From assembly GCA_003224835.1 (NCBI GenBank), contig QHZX01000185.1:1-23033 (forward strand): DNA of 23,033 nt. Reading direction: 5' to 3'. Position numbers and translations under genes: made by a program. The notes under the pieces were generated by a model. It was not told the DNA's origin, made no database searches, and was given only the letters and a program-made list of their open reading frames with translations. Source of the DNA: Acidobacteriota bacterium (GTDB lineage Bacteria; Acidobacteriota; Terriglobia; Terriglobales; Acidobacteriaceae). How positions within the stretch are numbered: position 1 is the stretch's first letter; the number at the start of each line of letters is the position of its first letter. Of this stretch, positions 1 to 8,685 are shown piece by piece.

Positions 1-324
1 AGCCATGCCCACTTCCCTGCCCCGAAGTTCCAGCAACCCCCAGCCCGCCGGTAATTCGTCAGCACGAATGATGCCTGCAGGCGCAAGATAGAAACGCTCG
101 CATCCCATGGCGATTGCTGGCTTCGCACGAAATGGCTTTTCTTTGTCAGCAAGAAAATCTCCGCGTGAGATCTTGCACTCGACTACAACAGAATGGCAGC
201 CACGCTTCCAGCCGATGGCGTCAGGAGTCTCGCCGCTGGCACAACATTGTTCGGAAAGCACAACGCTGCAACCATACCGGCGCAACCACGCCACCGCTTT
301 TTCCACGAGCTTGGGATGAGTCAT
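1..324 (-). CDS. PD-(D/E)XK nuclease-like protein (partial, C-terminus outside window)
   Basis: The frame opens with ATG at 324-322 and runs without a stop to the window edge, giving the first 108 residues. It begins MTHPKLVEKAVAWLRRYG and contains SGETPDAIGW followed by VVVECKISRGDF. An Asp followed, about 18 residues on, by Glu-x-Lys on a hydrophobic strand is the catalytic pattern of the PD-(D/E)XK nuclease fold. The stretch RFYLAPAGII followed by GWGLLEL also resembles MmcB/VRR-like nuclease-fold hypothetical proteins. Expected role is DNA binding or cleavage, perhaps repair; the exact substrate cannot be told. The forward-strand frames over the same bases are shadows. It is transcribed divergently from the TauE gene. 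I am fairly sure the gene is real and moderately sure of the fold. Confidence 0.7.
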   Translation of the reverse strand, partial: MTHPKLVEKAVAWLRRYGCSVVLSEQCCASGETPDAIGWKRGCHSVVVECKISRGDFLADKEKPFRAKPAIAMGCERFYLAPAGIIRADELPAGWGLLELRGREVGMA

Positions 325-445
325 GCAAGTAGGTTCGCCTGACAATGGTCGCGAGAGAAGTAACTGAGAAGTGACTGGCAAAGCCCGTCAGCACGAGTGA
401 TGTGGCAGACTGATGAGTTGGGCTGTTGCAGGCTGACTGATCCGA

Positions 446-1230
446 ATGAACGTGCTCGAATTCACCTTCCTGGTCTGGACCGGTTCGCTGGTTGCGGGCT
501 TTCTTGGTTCGCTAACCGGATTGGGCGGCGGCGTGGTGCTGGTTCCGCTGCTCACGATTTTCTTTCACGTGGATTTGCGCTACGCCATTGGGGCGTCACT
601 GGTCTCGGTGATCGCGACTTCATCGGGATCGGCGGCCGCATATGTGAAAGAAGGCTTCTCGAACGTCCGCATTGGAATGTTTCTGGAGATTGCGACGACG
701 TTTGGCGCGCTGTTCGGGGCGTATTTGACCGCAAAAGTTCCGCCAAATGCGATCGCAATTATTTTTGGGACGGTGCTGATGTATTCGGCCTTCGTATCGC
801 GCCGCACGCGGCCGAGGACGAATGTTGAGCAACCGCCAGACCAATTAGCCACGAAGCTGAAGATGAATGGCACGTTTCCGGATACGAGCGGAGTGCGGAG
901 TTACAACGTTTATCGAGTACCTGCCGGCTTTGGGGTCATGTCGATTGCAGGAGCGCTCTCGGGCTTGCTGGGAATAGGTTCGGGCGCACGACAAGCAATT
1001 TCATGATCGGAGTCACGGCGGCGGCGAGCGCGGGAGTGTACTTGAGCCGAGGATACATCGATGCGGCACTGGCAATGCCAGTTATGCTTGGGGTTCTAAT
1101 TGGATCGTTGATGGGAACACGAGTACTGGTCAAGACACAGACCAGACTATTGCGGCAGGTATTCAGCGGCGTGATCGTGCTGCTGGGCATAGAGATGATG
1201 TTGAAGGGATTGACCGGGGGATTGCGATGA
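446..1230 (+). pseudogene. TauE/SafE family sulfite/organosulfonate exporter, broken by an internal out-of-frame deletion
   Basis: TauE/SafE proteins are eight-helix permeases built from two similar halves that export sulfite or sulfonates, or move other anions. The first frame (446-1006) starts MNVLEFTFLVW and carries the first-half signature SLTGLGGGVVLVP. It reaches the second-half signature GALSGLLGIGSG and then ends after a few unrelated residues. The family resumes at 988 in another frame with TTSNFMIGVTAAASAG and continues to 1230. As I recall the family, roughly 18 residues (an LKVLAMD...PFKVS segment) normally join these two parts and are absent here, so this is a deletion near 985-990, not a single-base slip. 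The lost piece begins a helix of the second half. The stop overlaps the DUF1634 start (ATGA). It may be a true pseudogene or an assembly error. Confidence 0.8.
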
Positions 1231-1610
1231 AGCCCCTGAACGACGAGCGGGTCGAAAGCCTGATTGCAAATCTGTTGCGCGCAGGTGTGTTGATTTCGGC
1301 TCTGGTAGTGATTGGCGGAGGGGTGACGTATCTTGGGCACAACCCATGGGCGCATGTGGACTATCGCACGTTTCACGGCGAGCCTGGCAATTTGAAATCA
1401 GCTCACGGCATTGTCCGAACTGCATTGTCCGGTGACCCCCGCGGGATTATGCAACTGGGTTTATTGCTGCTGATTGCCACGCCCATTGTTCGGGTATTAC
1501 TTTCCACGTTGATCTTCGCTATGGAAAAAGACCTGATGTATTTGGGCTTCACTCTGATCGTGCTGGCGGTTCTCTTGTATAGCTTATTTGGCTCGTTTTT
1601 GATTGCCTAG
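1227..1610 (+). CDS. DUF1634 family membrane protein
   Basis: This 127-residue protein has three strongly hydrophobic stretches, at about residues 17-37, 72-90 and 104-125, with a short polar region between the first two. It matches what I know of DUF1634, a small integral membrane family of unknown function usually encoded directly beside TauE/SafE permeases. The ATG at 1227 overlaps the stop of the upstream TauE frame (ATGA), which implies translational coupling and supports a shared role in anion export. If the TauE lesion is real, ribosomes ending early at 1006 could reduce coupling to this gene. The gene converges on the metallophosphoesterase gene with a 46-base gap in which I see no strong terminator. 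Confidence 0.85.
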   Translation: MKPLNDERVESLIANLLRAGVLISALVVIGGGVTYLGHNPWAHVDYRTFHGEPGNLKSAHGIVRTALSGDPRGIMQLGLLLLIATPIVRVLLSTLIFAMEKDLMYLGFTLIVLAVLLYSLFGSFLIA

Positions 1611-1656
1611 TGTTCGGCGGGCGAGGCATCGACGCCATTTCATAAAGCCCTGGAGG

Positions 1657-2517
1657 TTACACACATCGCAGGGTAATCAGAGTTACTTCCGGGACGCAGT
1701 TGATGCGGATGGGTGCGCGGATGGTGCCAATGCCGATGTTCGTATAGAGGACCGTCTTTTCAATTTTATAGAGGCCGCGTGGATATCTTCTAGCCAGAGG
1801 CGGCAGCCACGGCGCCCCGATCCCGGGAATCCAGATTTGTCCTCCATGCGAATGCCCTGAGAGTTGAAGATCAACCGGAGTGAGGGCTGCCTCATCGGCG
1901 AAATCGGGTTCGTGGGCCAGCAGAATGATATTTTCCCCGGAGGGAATTTTCTGAATGGCTGCGCCGAGATCCGGTTCGCCCTCGAGTGCGTCATCAATTC
2001 CCGCTAGCCAGAAACGCTTCTGTCCCCTTTCAATCGGCACACAAGAATTCTTCAGCACAGTAATCCGGTGCTGCTGAAGCGCACTGGTCACTGCTGCAGG
2101 ATTTGCGTAAGCATCGTGGTTACCGAGAACGGCGAAGACTCCGCTCGGCGCTCGCAGGTGTTGCAGTAGCTCGGCGCAAGGTGCCGCGGTTTTTGCCGCC
2201 TGGCGAGACGCATGGTGTTTCAGGTTCACCAGAGGAGCGGTTACGAAATCGCCGGTGAGAACAACCAGGTCGGGGCCAAGACTGTTTACCAGTTCCACCG
2301 AGCGGCGAATGGGAACGGCCGAAAAGTGTTCTTCATAATGAAAATCGCTGAGTTGAGCGATGGTGAATCCGTCAAACTCATGCGGCAGACGTCGTAACGG
2401 GATTTCGATTCTTTTGAGTTGAAGCCGGTAGGACTCGAGATAGCCATCACAGCCCACTCCTGCGGCGCCGGCCAGAGCTGCAGCCCCGGTGTAGAGGAAT
2501 TGTCTTCTAGTGGGCAA
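1657..2517 (-). CDS. Tat-exported metallophosphoesterase (YkuE/YaeI-like)
   Basis: This 286-residue protein is a calcineurin-like metallophosphoesterase. All dinuclear-metal motifs are present: D58-x-H60 (QLSDFH), GD90, GNHD with N133/H134, H202 (AHEPD) and GHSHGG with H222 and H224. The N-terminus has a twin-arginine motif, TRRQFL (residues 3-8), then a hydrophobic run ending near Cys23, so it is probably exported folded and may be membrane-anchored. Relatives such as YkuE and YaeI act on phosphodiesters at the membrane or cell wall; the substrate here is unknown. The start is a TTG at 2517 with no clear Shine-Dalgarno, chosen because it places the Tat motif at the very N-terminus. It is the last of four tandem minus-strand genes, 36 bases after the DUF2127 gene. 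Confidence 0.88.
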   Translation of the reverse strand: MPTRRQFLYTGAAALAGAAGVGCDGYLESYRLQLKRIEIPLRRLPHEFDGFTIAQLSDFHYEEHFSAVPIRRSVELVNSLGPDLVVLTGDFVTAPLVNLKHHASRQAAKTAAPCAELLQHLRAPSGVFAVLGNHDAYANPAAVTSALQQHRITVLKNSCVPIERGQKRFWLAGIDDALEGEPDLGAAIQKIPSGENIILLAHEPDFADEAALTPVDLQLSGHSHGGQIWIPGIGAPWLPPLARRYPRGLYKIEKTVLYTNIGIGTIRAPIRINCVPEVTLITLRCV

Positions 2518-2553
2518 GGATTCAGTCGGGGAACGGTCGTGGCTAATCCAATT

Positions 2554-3075
2554 CTAACGGACATGAGCGACAAATTTTTGCAAACGCGGGAGGTAGATCC
2601 TTAGATAGAACATGTAGGCAACAACCGCAACATTGATTAACAATATGCCCGCATGAAGAAGGCTTACTCTGTGCGCCAGTTTTACGACCTCGAACGGAAT
2701 GTACATAGCGCCTGACACTAGTGCAAGCCATTCGGCCCAGGGCCTTGCTCTCCACAAACCCACGGCTTCGGCAAATCGAAGGCCGGAATAGATGCAAGCG
2801 ACCAGAATGACCCACCACATGCTGGCATTGCCCAGAAAATCGGCAGAGCGCAGCAGCATTTGAGCGAAGTGGTGATCTGGACTGATGTGAAGAAACTCGA
2901 GGAAGGCGTCGACCACGTCGCTCGGGTCGACCCAGTACAGACTGATGGCTGCAGCCAAAGCAGCCAAGCCTTTGGCGAACTCCATTAACGCTACTGTGCG
3001 GAGAGCGTGAAGGCGCCGGTGGTGCCCCGCGCGCATAACCACGAGTTCGGTGTTAGAGCCAGCGTGCATCTGCAA
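2554..3075 (-). CDS. DUF2127 family membrane protein
   Basis: This 173-residue protein has four hydrophobic segments. It starts with a basic HHRRLHALRTVALMEFAKG segment leading into the first helix and ends with a basic tail. The arrangement matches DUF2127, a membrane family of unknown function that is frequent in Acidobacteria and Proteobacteria. The frame opens at TTG 3075; the ATG two codons on, or the Met before RAGHHRRL, could equally be the true start. It lies 52 bases downstream of the DHH phosphoesterase gene and 36 bases upstream of the metallophosphoesterase gene, so co-transcription is plausible. No function can be assigned. Confidence 0.75.
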   Translation of the reverse strand: MQMHAGSNTELVVMRAGHHRRLHALRTVALMEFAKGLAALAAAISLYWVDPSDVVDAFLEFLHISPDHHFAQMLLRSADFLGNASMWWVILVACIYSGLRFAEAVGLWRARPWAEWLALVSGAMYIPFEVVKLAHRVSLLHAGILLINVAVVAYMFYLRIYLPRLQKFVAHVR

Positions 3076-3127
3076 ATGAAATGGTTTGGATGGTGAATTC
3101 AGTGTAAACGCTCAGCCAAGGGGCTCG

Positions 3128-4114
3128 TCAGGTGACTGGACCCGAGAGACTGGATCGGGCGCTGGCCCGCAACTCGTCTACGATCTCGTGGGCGGCTTTG
3201 ATGGCTTCTTTGTGCTGATTCACGTCAAACGAAATTGCGCCCACACGGGCATGACCTCCACCGCCATAACGCTCGCAGACTTTCGCGAGGTTCACAATAG
3301 GCGGGCTGGGCGCCCAAGGGTTCGACCCCACAGAGACTTTCACTCTAAAGCTGCTCTTGCTCAGTCCAACACTGTAGATGGACTCAGGGTTCAAGTAATA
3401 AGGAACGAACTTGTTGTAGCCCTCGAGATCGTGATCGGTAATGTCAAAGAACAGTGTGTGATCACGGGACTCGATCCGCGACTTCAAAACTTCAAGGGAG
3501 TTGCGGTGCCGTTCCAGCAGAGGCGGTAGGAGTGGAGCCACGAACGGCGCACGGACGACTTCGGCGAGCGGCTTGGTCGCGAGCAGCGGAATCAGGCGAG
3601 GAATGAACTCGTGATCCTGAGTGGACTCAATCACCATGGTGAGCTGCATGGCCGGCTCTTTCATTTCGACCGCGGTCTTCGCATCTTTGTACAACGCGCC
3701 GTCGATGATATCGGTCCAATGCACCAATTCGGCAACCGATGCAGGGTTGAAGCCAAAGCGCTGCTCGGCGATGGTGGCGATGAAGCTGGTGCAGGACTTG
3801 AAATCAGGATCGTAGAACTTGCGGGTGCTCTGATCCTGTTCGAAATGAGCGGCGTCCTCCGGTGACAAAAACGCGCTCTGATGATGGTCGAACCACCAAG
3901 TGATCTTGCGAGAGCTGGAGTATTTGAAATCGACGATGGCATTCTCATTGCCGTCGAAATCAGCCTCATTGAAGAGTGAGCCAGCGCGGTGGAGCAGCCC
4001 GGAGAAAACGAATTCAACGTCGTTGCGGATGCGTTCAGCGTAGAAGCGCGAAAAAAGCGCGGCCGAAGACGCGCCGTCGAAACATCGATCGTGATAGAAA
4101 ACCTTAACTTTCAA
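3128..4114 (-). CDS. DHH/DHHA1 family phosphoesterase
   Basis: This 328-residue protein has the two-domain layout of DHH phosphoesterases. The N-terminal catalytic domain shows YHDRCFDGASSAA (D9, D13), D62 and the name motif D76-H77-H78 in WWFDHHQSAF. Near the C-terminus the DHHA1 domain has the glycine-rich GGGGHARVGA substrate-binding loop. These Mn-dependent enzymes include exopolyphosphatases, oligoribonucleases (NrnA) and c-di-AMP hydrolases; the family alone does not tell the substrate. The start is TTG at 4114, preceded about 4 bases away by GGGGAG, a good Shine-Dalgarno. It sits between the zinc-ribbon gene (128-base gap) and DUF2127 on the same strand. Confidence 0.87.
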   Translation of the reverse strand: MKVKVFYHDRCFDGASSAALFSRFYAERIRNDVEFVFSGLLHRAGSLFNEADFDGNENAIVDFKYSSSRKITWWFDHHQSAFLSPEDAAHFEQDQSTRKFYDPDFKSCTSFIATIAEQRFGFNPASVAELVHWTDIIDGALYKDAKTAVEMKEPAMQLTMVIESTQDHEFIPRLIPLLATKPLAEVVRAPFVAPLLPPLLERHRNSLEVLKSRIESRDHTLFFDITDHDLEGYNKFVPYYLNPESIYSVGLSKSSFRVKVSVGSNPWAPSPPIVNLAKVCERYGGGGHARVGAISFDVNQHKEAIKAAHEIVDELRASARSSLSGPVT

Positions 4115-4242
4115 GAACTCCCCTTTTCACCCGACCGGCCCTGAGCTAAGTTTTGAGGCGCAAGGCAAAGCAAATAGGAATGCCATCCCGGAGGGGGGTG
4201 TGTCAAGCGGCGGGTGTACACCGCAGGCTAAGTCCCAAAGAA

Positions 4243-4695
4243 TCAGCGAACCTCTTGCTTTGATGCAAGCTCGGTAGCCAAAGGGCCGATCAGCGGTAGC
4301 TCGTAATGTTGACCCTGTGCGGCCTTCACCACCAAGACGATCCAAAGAATGAAAACGCCCAAGGTGCCGATTCCCAGGGAAAGCCAGGCAAGGAGAAATC
4401 CAACGAGCGGCAGAATTGAAAAGACCACGAATAACAATCTGAGAGCCAGTCCCAGGAGCGCGGATGAAACGGAAAATAAAATAGATTGCCACGCATGGAA
4501 GCGGACAAAGCGGTCTCCCCGCAGCGCAGGAATAACCAGAAGGATGATGGCTGGGATCAGTCCGACATAGGCCAGCACGGCCAGCAACTTCTGGCGGGAA
4601 TCGATGGTGTCAAGTTCCAGCGCAACTGCCTGGCCACAAGCTGGGCAGAATGAGCTGACATCGGGCATGGGAGCGTCACAGTTCGAGCAGATCAT
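4243..4695 (-). CDS. Zinc-ribbon plus DUF4870-like membrane protein
   Basis: This 150-residue protein opens with a zinc ribbon, C3-x2-C6 and C17-x2-C20 (MICSNC and FCPACGQA). Hydrophobic helices with the DUF4870/Tic20-like pattern follow, including the loop DRFVRFHAWQSILFS between membrane segments. It is probably an inner-membrane protein with a cytoplasmic zinc-binding head; the family's function is unknown. It is the first gene of the minus-strand run ending at 1657 and is divergent from the penicillin-acylase-like gene, with about 146 bases between the two start codons for promoters in both directions. Confidence 0.82.
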   Translation of the reverse strand: MICSNCDAPMPDVSSFCPACGQAVALELDTIDSRQKLLAVLAYVGLIPAIILLVIPALRGDRFVRFHAWQSILFSVSSALLGLALRLLFVVFSILPLVGFLLAWLSLGIGTLGVFILWIVLVVKAAQGQHYELPLIGPLATELASKQEVR

Positions 4696-4799
4696 GTTCG
4701 GTCTTTAGAGATCATACTGGGCGATTGCGGCTCCGGCCAAATTGATGATGCGAACCGGAGAGTTTCGTCGACGAGTTGATGCGCAATTGGAACGTGAAA

Positions 4800-4829
4800 T
4801 TGTCAATTCCGAAACCAACAGCCTACAAT
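4800..4829 (+). promoter_or_regulatory. Sigma70-type promoter of the acylase gene
   Basis: TTGTCA (4800-4805) and TACAAT (4824-4829) are separated by 18 bases, each matching the sigma70 consensus at five of six positions. Transcription would start about 4836, only a few bases before the ATG at 4842, and no Shine-Dalgarno is present, so the mRNA may be leaderless or nearly so. This argues against the upstream ATG at 4776. Confidence 0.6.
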
Positions 4830-4841
4830 CGAAAATCCCCC

Positions 4842-7238
4842 ATGAAAGCTGACACGCTCTCCCCGCTCGCATCGTCACGCTCGCGATTCAAAGTGTGGCG
4901 GATCGCCGCTATCTCACTGCTGATTTTACTGTTGGTTGCGGGCCTGGTTTTGCTGCGGCTCTTCACAATCGCGCGCTCAGCGCTTCCTGAAATCGACGGC
5001 ACGATCGCGGTGGAAGGGTTATCGGCGCCGATTAGGGTGACCCGCGATGGTCATGGCGTGCCGACAATTGATGCGAACACCATGGATGACCTTTTCTTCG
5101 CTCAGGGTTATGTGACCGCGCAGGATCGGATGTTTCAGATGGACCTGATGCGGCGCGCTGCGGAAGGCGATCGAATTCTAGGGATCAGGGCGACGGCTGA
5201 AAAAGGAGCCGCGAATGCTACTCCGGATGATCGGCAACGGTTCGAAGCTTATGCACGTGGTGTAAACGCATACATCAAATCTCATCGCGATCGCCTGCCA
5301 GTCGAATTTAGGATTCTGCACTACTCGCCCAAACCGTGGACATTCCAGGATTCGCTGGCAATCGGCTATCAGATGATTGAGACGCTGAGCACGAGTCCAA
5401 AAGCGGCGCTGACGCGAGAAAAAATCCTGGCCCAACTCGGCCCGGAATTGACGGCTGATCTCTATGTGAACAGCTCGTGGCGAGACCATCCGCCCACTAT
5501 GGAAAGCCATTTCGGGGACAGCACTCCAACAGATCATGAGCCCGCAGTGCCGAAGTCCTCGGCTGCATTGTCGGACGCGACTCCTGAATTGATGCAGCCG
5601 TTTCTGGAAGATTTTATGCGCGACCAGCCGGCGCCAATGGGCTCCAACAACTGGGTTGTGTCAGGCGCACACACTACGACGGGCAAGCCGCTGCTGTCGA
5701 ATGATATGCACCTGGGTCATCAGATTCCTAATCTGTGGTACGAAGCGCATTTGCACTCGGGAGATTTCGACGTAGTGGGGGTTACGCTTCCCGGCGACCC
5801 ATACGTGCTTGTGGGACACAACCGCAGGATCGCGTGGGGATGCACCAACGTCGGGCCCACAGTTGAAGATGCCTACGTCGAAACTTTTAATTCGCAAGGG
5901 CAATATCTGACGCCCTCAGGCTGGAAATCACCGGAAATGCGCCGAGAAATAATTCACGTGAAAGGCAAGCCGGATGTGACTTTGGATGTGCAGGTCACCC
6001 GGCATGGCCCAATTGTTACTGAACTTTCACCTGGAGAAACGCGGAAGATCGCGCTTCGGTGGACGCTCTATGACGAACCGCGCAATCCATTTTTTCACGT
6101 AGATTCGGCGCAGGATTGGCAGCAGTTTCGCAGAGCGCTCTCCGAGTTCGACGCTCCGGGACAAAATTTGGTTTATGCCGATGTGGATGGGAACATCGGA
6201 TATCAGACCACCGGAAGAGTTCCGATTCGAGTAGGCGATGGAATGCTTCCGGTCGATGGTAGCAACGATGCGCATGAGTGGACCGCATACATTCCCTTTG
6301 ACAAGCTGCCGAGCGTACTGAATCCACCTTCCGGAATTATTGCGACCGCGAATGGGAGAATTTCGCCGGACAAATATCCCTACTCGATCAGCGTGGAATG
6401 GGAAGCGCCGTGGCGCACAGACAGAATTTATCGAGTGCTCTCCTCGGGTCGGAAATTTTCTTCAGCCGACATGCTAAGACTCGAAATGGATATTTACTCC
6501 GAGTTGGACCAATTCGTCGCCGGCAAGCTGGTTTTCGCCATTGATCACGCGAAAAACGCTACCGCGCGGGCACGTCGAGCGGCTGACATTCTGCGGAATT
6601 GGAACGGGCAGATGGATGCAAACTCGGCGGCGCCGACGATTGTTTCGGAAGCAAGGACGGAAATTATTCGCCTGCTGCTGGAATCGAAGCTGGGACCGGC
6701 TGCGGCAGATGGAACCGATTCCGGGTTGAGTTGGAAGAGTTACCACTGGATGATGGAAACTACGTGGCTGGAGAATGTCCTGTTGCAGCGACCGCCGCGC
6801 TGGTTGCCGTCGGGGGTGACGAGTTTCGATGACGTGCTGCTGACGTCAGTCGAAGAAACCGTTAAGAAAGGGCCTCAAGATTTGAATTCCTGGAAATGGG
6901 GACCGGAGAATTCAGTAACGATTCAAAATCTGGTTCTTGGGCAAATTCCTGTATTGCGCCGCTGGACGGGACCGGGCGAACAGTTGCAATCCGGAAGCGT
7001 GTACACGGTGAAGGCAGCAGGAAGAGATTACGGTCCATCTGAAAGGTTTACAGCAGACGCTTCAGATTGGGACTCATCGAAGTTGAATGTGGTTACCGGG
7101 AACGGAGGAAATTTTCTAAGCCCCTACTACATGGACCAATGGCGGGCGTGGTACACGGGGTACACATTTCGGCTGCCATTTTCACAGTCAGCGGTCGAGA
7201 AAACCGCAGCGCACCGATTGATGATGAGGCCGAAGTAG
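4842..7238 (+). CDS. Penicillin acylase family N-terminal-nucleophile hydrolase
   Basis: This is a 798-residue member of the penicillin/cephalosporin/acyl-homoserine-lactone acylase family, amide hydrolases that self-cleave into alpha and beta chains. A single membrane segment at about residues 21-41 anchors or exports it to the periplasm. The autoproteolysis site is MGSNNWVVSG, making Ser268 the beta-chain N-terminal nucleophile. Asn504 in IIATANGR lies 236 residues on, matching the oxyanion Asn (beta241) of E. coli penicillin G acylase. The alpha region has RDGHGVPTI and a GYVTAQDRMFQMDLMRR segment typical of the family. I chose ATG 4842 over 4776 because a good promoter lies between them. 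The natural substrate is unknown: quorum signals, N-acyl amino acids or aromatic amides are all possible. It converges with the beta-propeller gene, stops 5 bases apart. Confidence 0.93.
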   Translation: MKADTLSPLASSRSRFKVWRIAAISLLILLLVAGLVLLRLFTIARSALPEIDGTIAVEGLSAPIRVTRDGHGVPTIDANTMDDLFFAQGYVTAQDRMFQMDLMRRAAEGDRILGIRATAEKGAANATPDDRQRFEAYARGVNAYIKSHRDRLPVEFRILHYSPKPWTFQDSLAIGYQMIETLSTSPKAALTREKILAQLGPELTADLYVNSSWRDHPPTMESHFGDSTPTDHEPAVPKSSAALSDATPELMQPFLEDFMRDQPAPMGSNNWVVSGAHTTTGKPLLSNDMHLGHQIPNLWYEAHLHSGDFDVVGVTLPGDPYVLVGHNRRIAWGCTNVGPTVEDAYVETFNSQGQYLTPSGWKSPEMRREIIHVKGKPDVTLDVQVTRHGPIVTELSPGETRKIALRWTLYDEPRNPFFHVDSAQDWQQFRRALSEFDAPGQNLVYADVDGNIGYQTTGRVPIRVGDGMLPVDGSNDAHEWTAYIPFDKLPSVLNPPSGIIATANGRISPDKYPYSISVEWEAPWRTDRIYRVLSSGRKFSSADMLRLEMDIYSELDQFVAGKLVFAIDHAKNATARARRAADILRNWNGQMDANSAAPTIVSEARTEIIRLLLESKLGPAAADGTDSGLSWKSYHWMMETTWLENVLLQRPPRWLPSGVTSFDDVLLTSVEETVKKGPQDLNSWKWGPENSVTIQNLVLGQIPVLRRWTGPGEQLQSGSVYTVKAAGRDYGPSERFTADASDWDSSKLNVVTGNGGNFLSPYYMDQWRAWYTGYTFRLPFSQSAVEKTAAHRLMMRPK

Positions 7239-7243
7239 ATTCT

Positions 7244-8539
7244 TCAGAAGTCGACTTGCTTTACGTCAACGACTTGCCCGGAAATGGTGACCTGGGTCTT
7301 TTGGGGTTGAAGCTGCCGCTGATTGCCTAAGTCCAGCGCGGTGTCGTAGATCGTCAATATGCCGTCTTCGCAAACATAAACTACGGCACGATTACTGATC
7401 GGTTGAATCCCGGTCACGTCACCATTCTGCGCGGCGGTGTAGACCGTATTCCCGCCAGTGTTAAAGACCGAGAGACATCCCCGCCCCGGGATTGAAGGGC
7501 CAGCAATCACATTGCTGCAAGTATGGGAGCCAATGAACAACTGATTGTTCGGGGCCATTACCAGACGGTCATGATAACCGTCCGTGATCGGAAAGCTAGT
7601 CGGAGCCAACAGATTAGCGCCAGGGAACACCGTAAGGGTTCCGCAGAGGTTGGCTTGGCAATCGGTGCCAGGCAGTGGAAGAGTTCCGGCGACGTAGAGA
7701 TTGCCTCCGCTTAGAAGGCCAGTGGTGGCGCCACCAGAAACCGGCACTGGCAAACTTGCCTGCGGGGGAGTCGTGGTCATGTCCACCGTAACGATACCGG
7801 CAGCGAACCCACCACACTCGGGGCCGCAATTCATCACGTACGCAGTGGAACCATCTGAGCTGAAAACTGCCCACACCGGGTTATCGAAGACTCCCGATAC
7901 CGTCGTAAGTGCGCTTCCGGTGCTGATCAGGGCAGGCGAGATAACAGTCACAGTGTCTGCGGTGTCCGAAATTACCAGAATCTGATTTCCGCTCGGGGTC
8001 GGGACCACGAACCGCGCGCCTGGTAGCGGAATGGTCGCGGTGATTGCTGCATTGTTGAGATTAACCTGAACTACGGCGCCTGCAGGTAAACCGGCAATAG
8101 GAGCAGCGGGCATCGCTGCATAAAGAGTGTTGTTGTCGGCTGCGACAAACATGCTCTCAGTTGAGCCGGGTAGAGTAACGGACGAAGAGGCGCTCTCGGT
8201 GGCATTATCGACGATCGCAATAGAGCTGTTGCCGGAATTCCCTGCCGGACTGAGAACCAGGGTGCGGTCGCGCTTAGGAGTTTCGATCATCATGCCGGCG
8301 CTGCCGATGGTTCCGAAGAGAGGAATGACGAAGGGACTTATCAGGTCCTTCTTGGCATCGATCACATTTAGCGCTGGAAACCCGCCGCCGTTGGGGCCAG
8401 GGCTCACCGGATTAGAAACGAATGCTCGAAAAGTCAGGCCACTTCGATTTGTGGTTTTCGGGCGGGAATACCCGCCACATGAAATCAGCCCGGTGCTGAG
8501 CAGAATTAGGACAAAAAAAGAGCTTAAGGTTCTTATCAA
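7244..8539 (-). CDS. YncE-like beta-propeller lipoprotein
   Basis: This 431-residue protein has a signal peptide ending in a lipobox (LISC, lipidated Cys21), so it is probably an outer- or inner-membrane lipoprotein. The body is rich in Gly, Thr, Ser and Val. It contains repeated blade-like strands such as TVTVISPA, NPVWAVFSSDGSTAYVMNCG, IGSHTCSNVIAG and VYVCEDGILTIYD, the pattern of seven-bladed YncE/WD40-like propellers. Such proteins are common and highly variable in Acidobacteria and usually bind partners rather than catalyse. Several Cys pairs (CGPECGG, CQANLCG) could form periplasmic disulfides. It is convergent with the acylase gene and divergent from the homocysteine methyltransferase gene. 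The precise role is unknown. Confidence 0.8.
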   Translation of the reverse strand: MIRTLSSFFVLILLSTGLISCGGYSRPKTTNRSGLTFRAFVSNPVSPGPNGGGFPALNVIDAKKDLISPFVIPLFGTIGSAGMMIETPKRDRTLVLSPAGNSGNSSIAIVDNATESASSSVTLPGSTESMFVAADNNTLYAAMPAAPIAGLPAGAVVQVNLNNAAITATIPLPGARFVVPTPSGNQILVISDTADTVTVISPALISTGSALTTVSGVFDNPVWAVFSSDGSTAYVMNCGPECGGFAAGIVTVDMTTTPPQASLPVPVSGGATTGLLSGGNLYVAGTLPLPGTDCQANLCGTLTVFPGANLLAPTSFPITDGYHDRLVMAPNNQLFIGSHTCSNVIAGPSIPGRGCLSVFNTGGNTVYTAAQNGDVTGIQPISNRAVVYVCEDGILTIYDTALDLGNQRQLQPQKTQVTISGQVVDVKQVDF

Positions 8540-8685
8540 CCCTGGAACTCCGAAGGCATTGGTGGATTATGAGAGTTTAGATGCGACGAAAGGCGGATTA
8601 TAGCAGAGGGCTGCAGAAGATTTTTGCTTGCGCCGCACATCATCGCAAAATGCAAAGCTGGAGTTCCTCCTGTATTCTCAAGGGT

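Noticed and set aside
107..332. Two overlapping forward frames at the left end
   Set aside because: The reverse strand over the same bases reads as a PD-(D/E)XK-like protein continuous to the window edge.
985..1006. Programmed ribosomal frameshift in TauE
   Set aside because: No slippery heptamer or following structure is seen, and conserved residues are missing, which frameshifting cannot restore.
4776..4841. Earlier ATG for the acylase gene
   Set aside because: A good -35/-10 pair lies downstream of it at 4800-4829, and the added residues do not resemble the family.
8540..8685. SAM or cobalamin riboswitch upstream of the homocysteine methyltransferase
   Set aside because: No conserved core bases of either class can be found, and the space is short.
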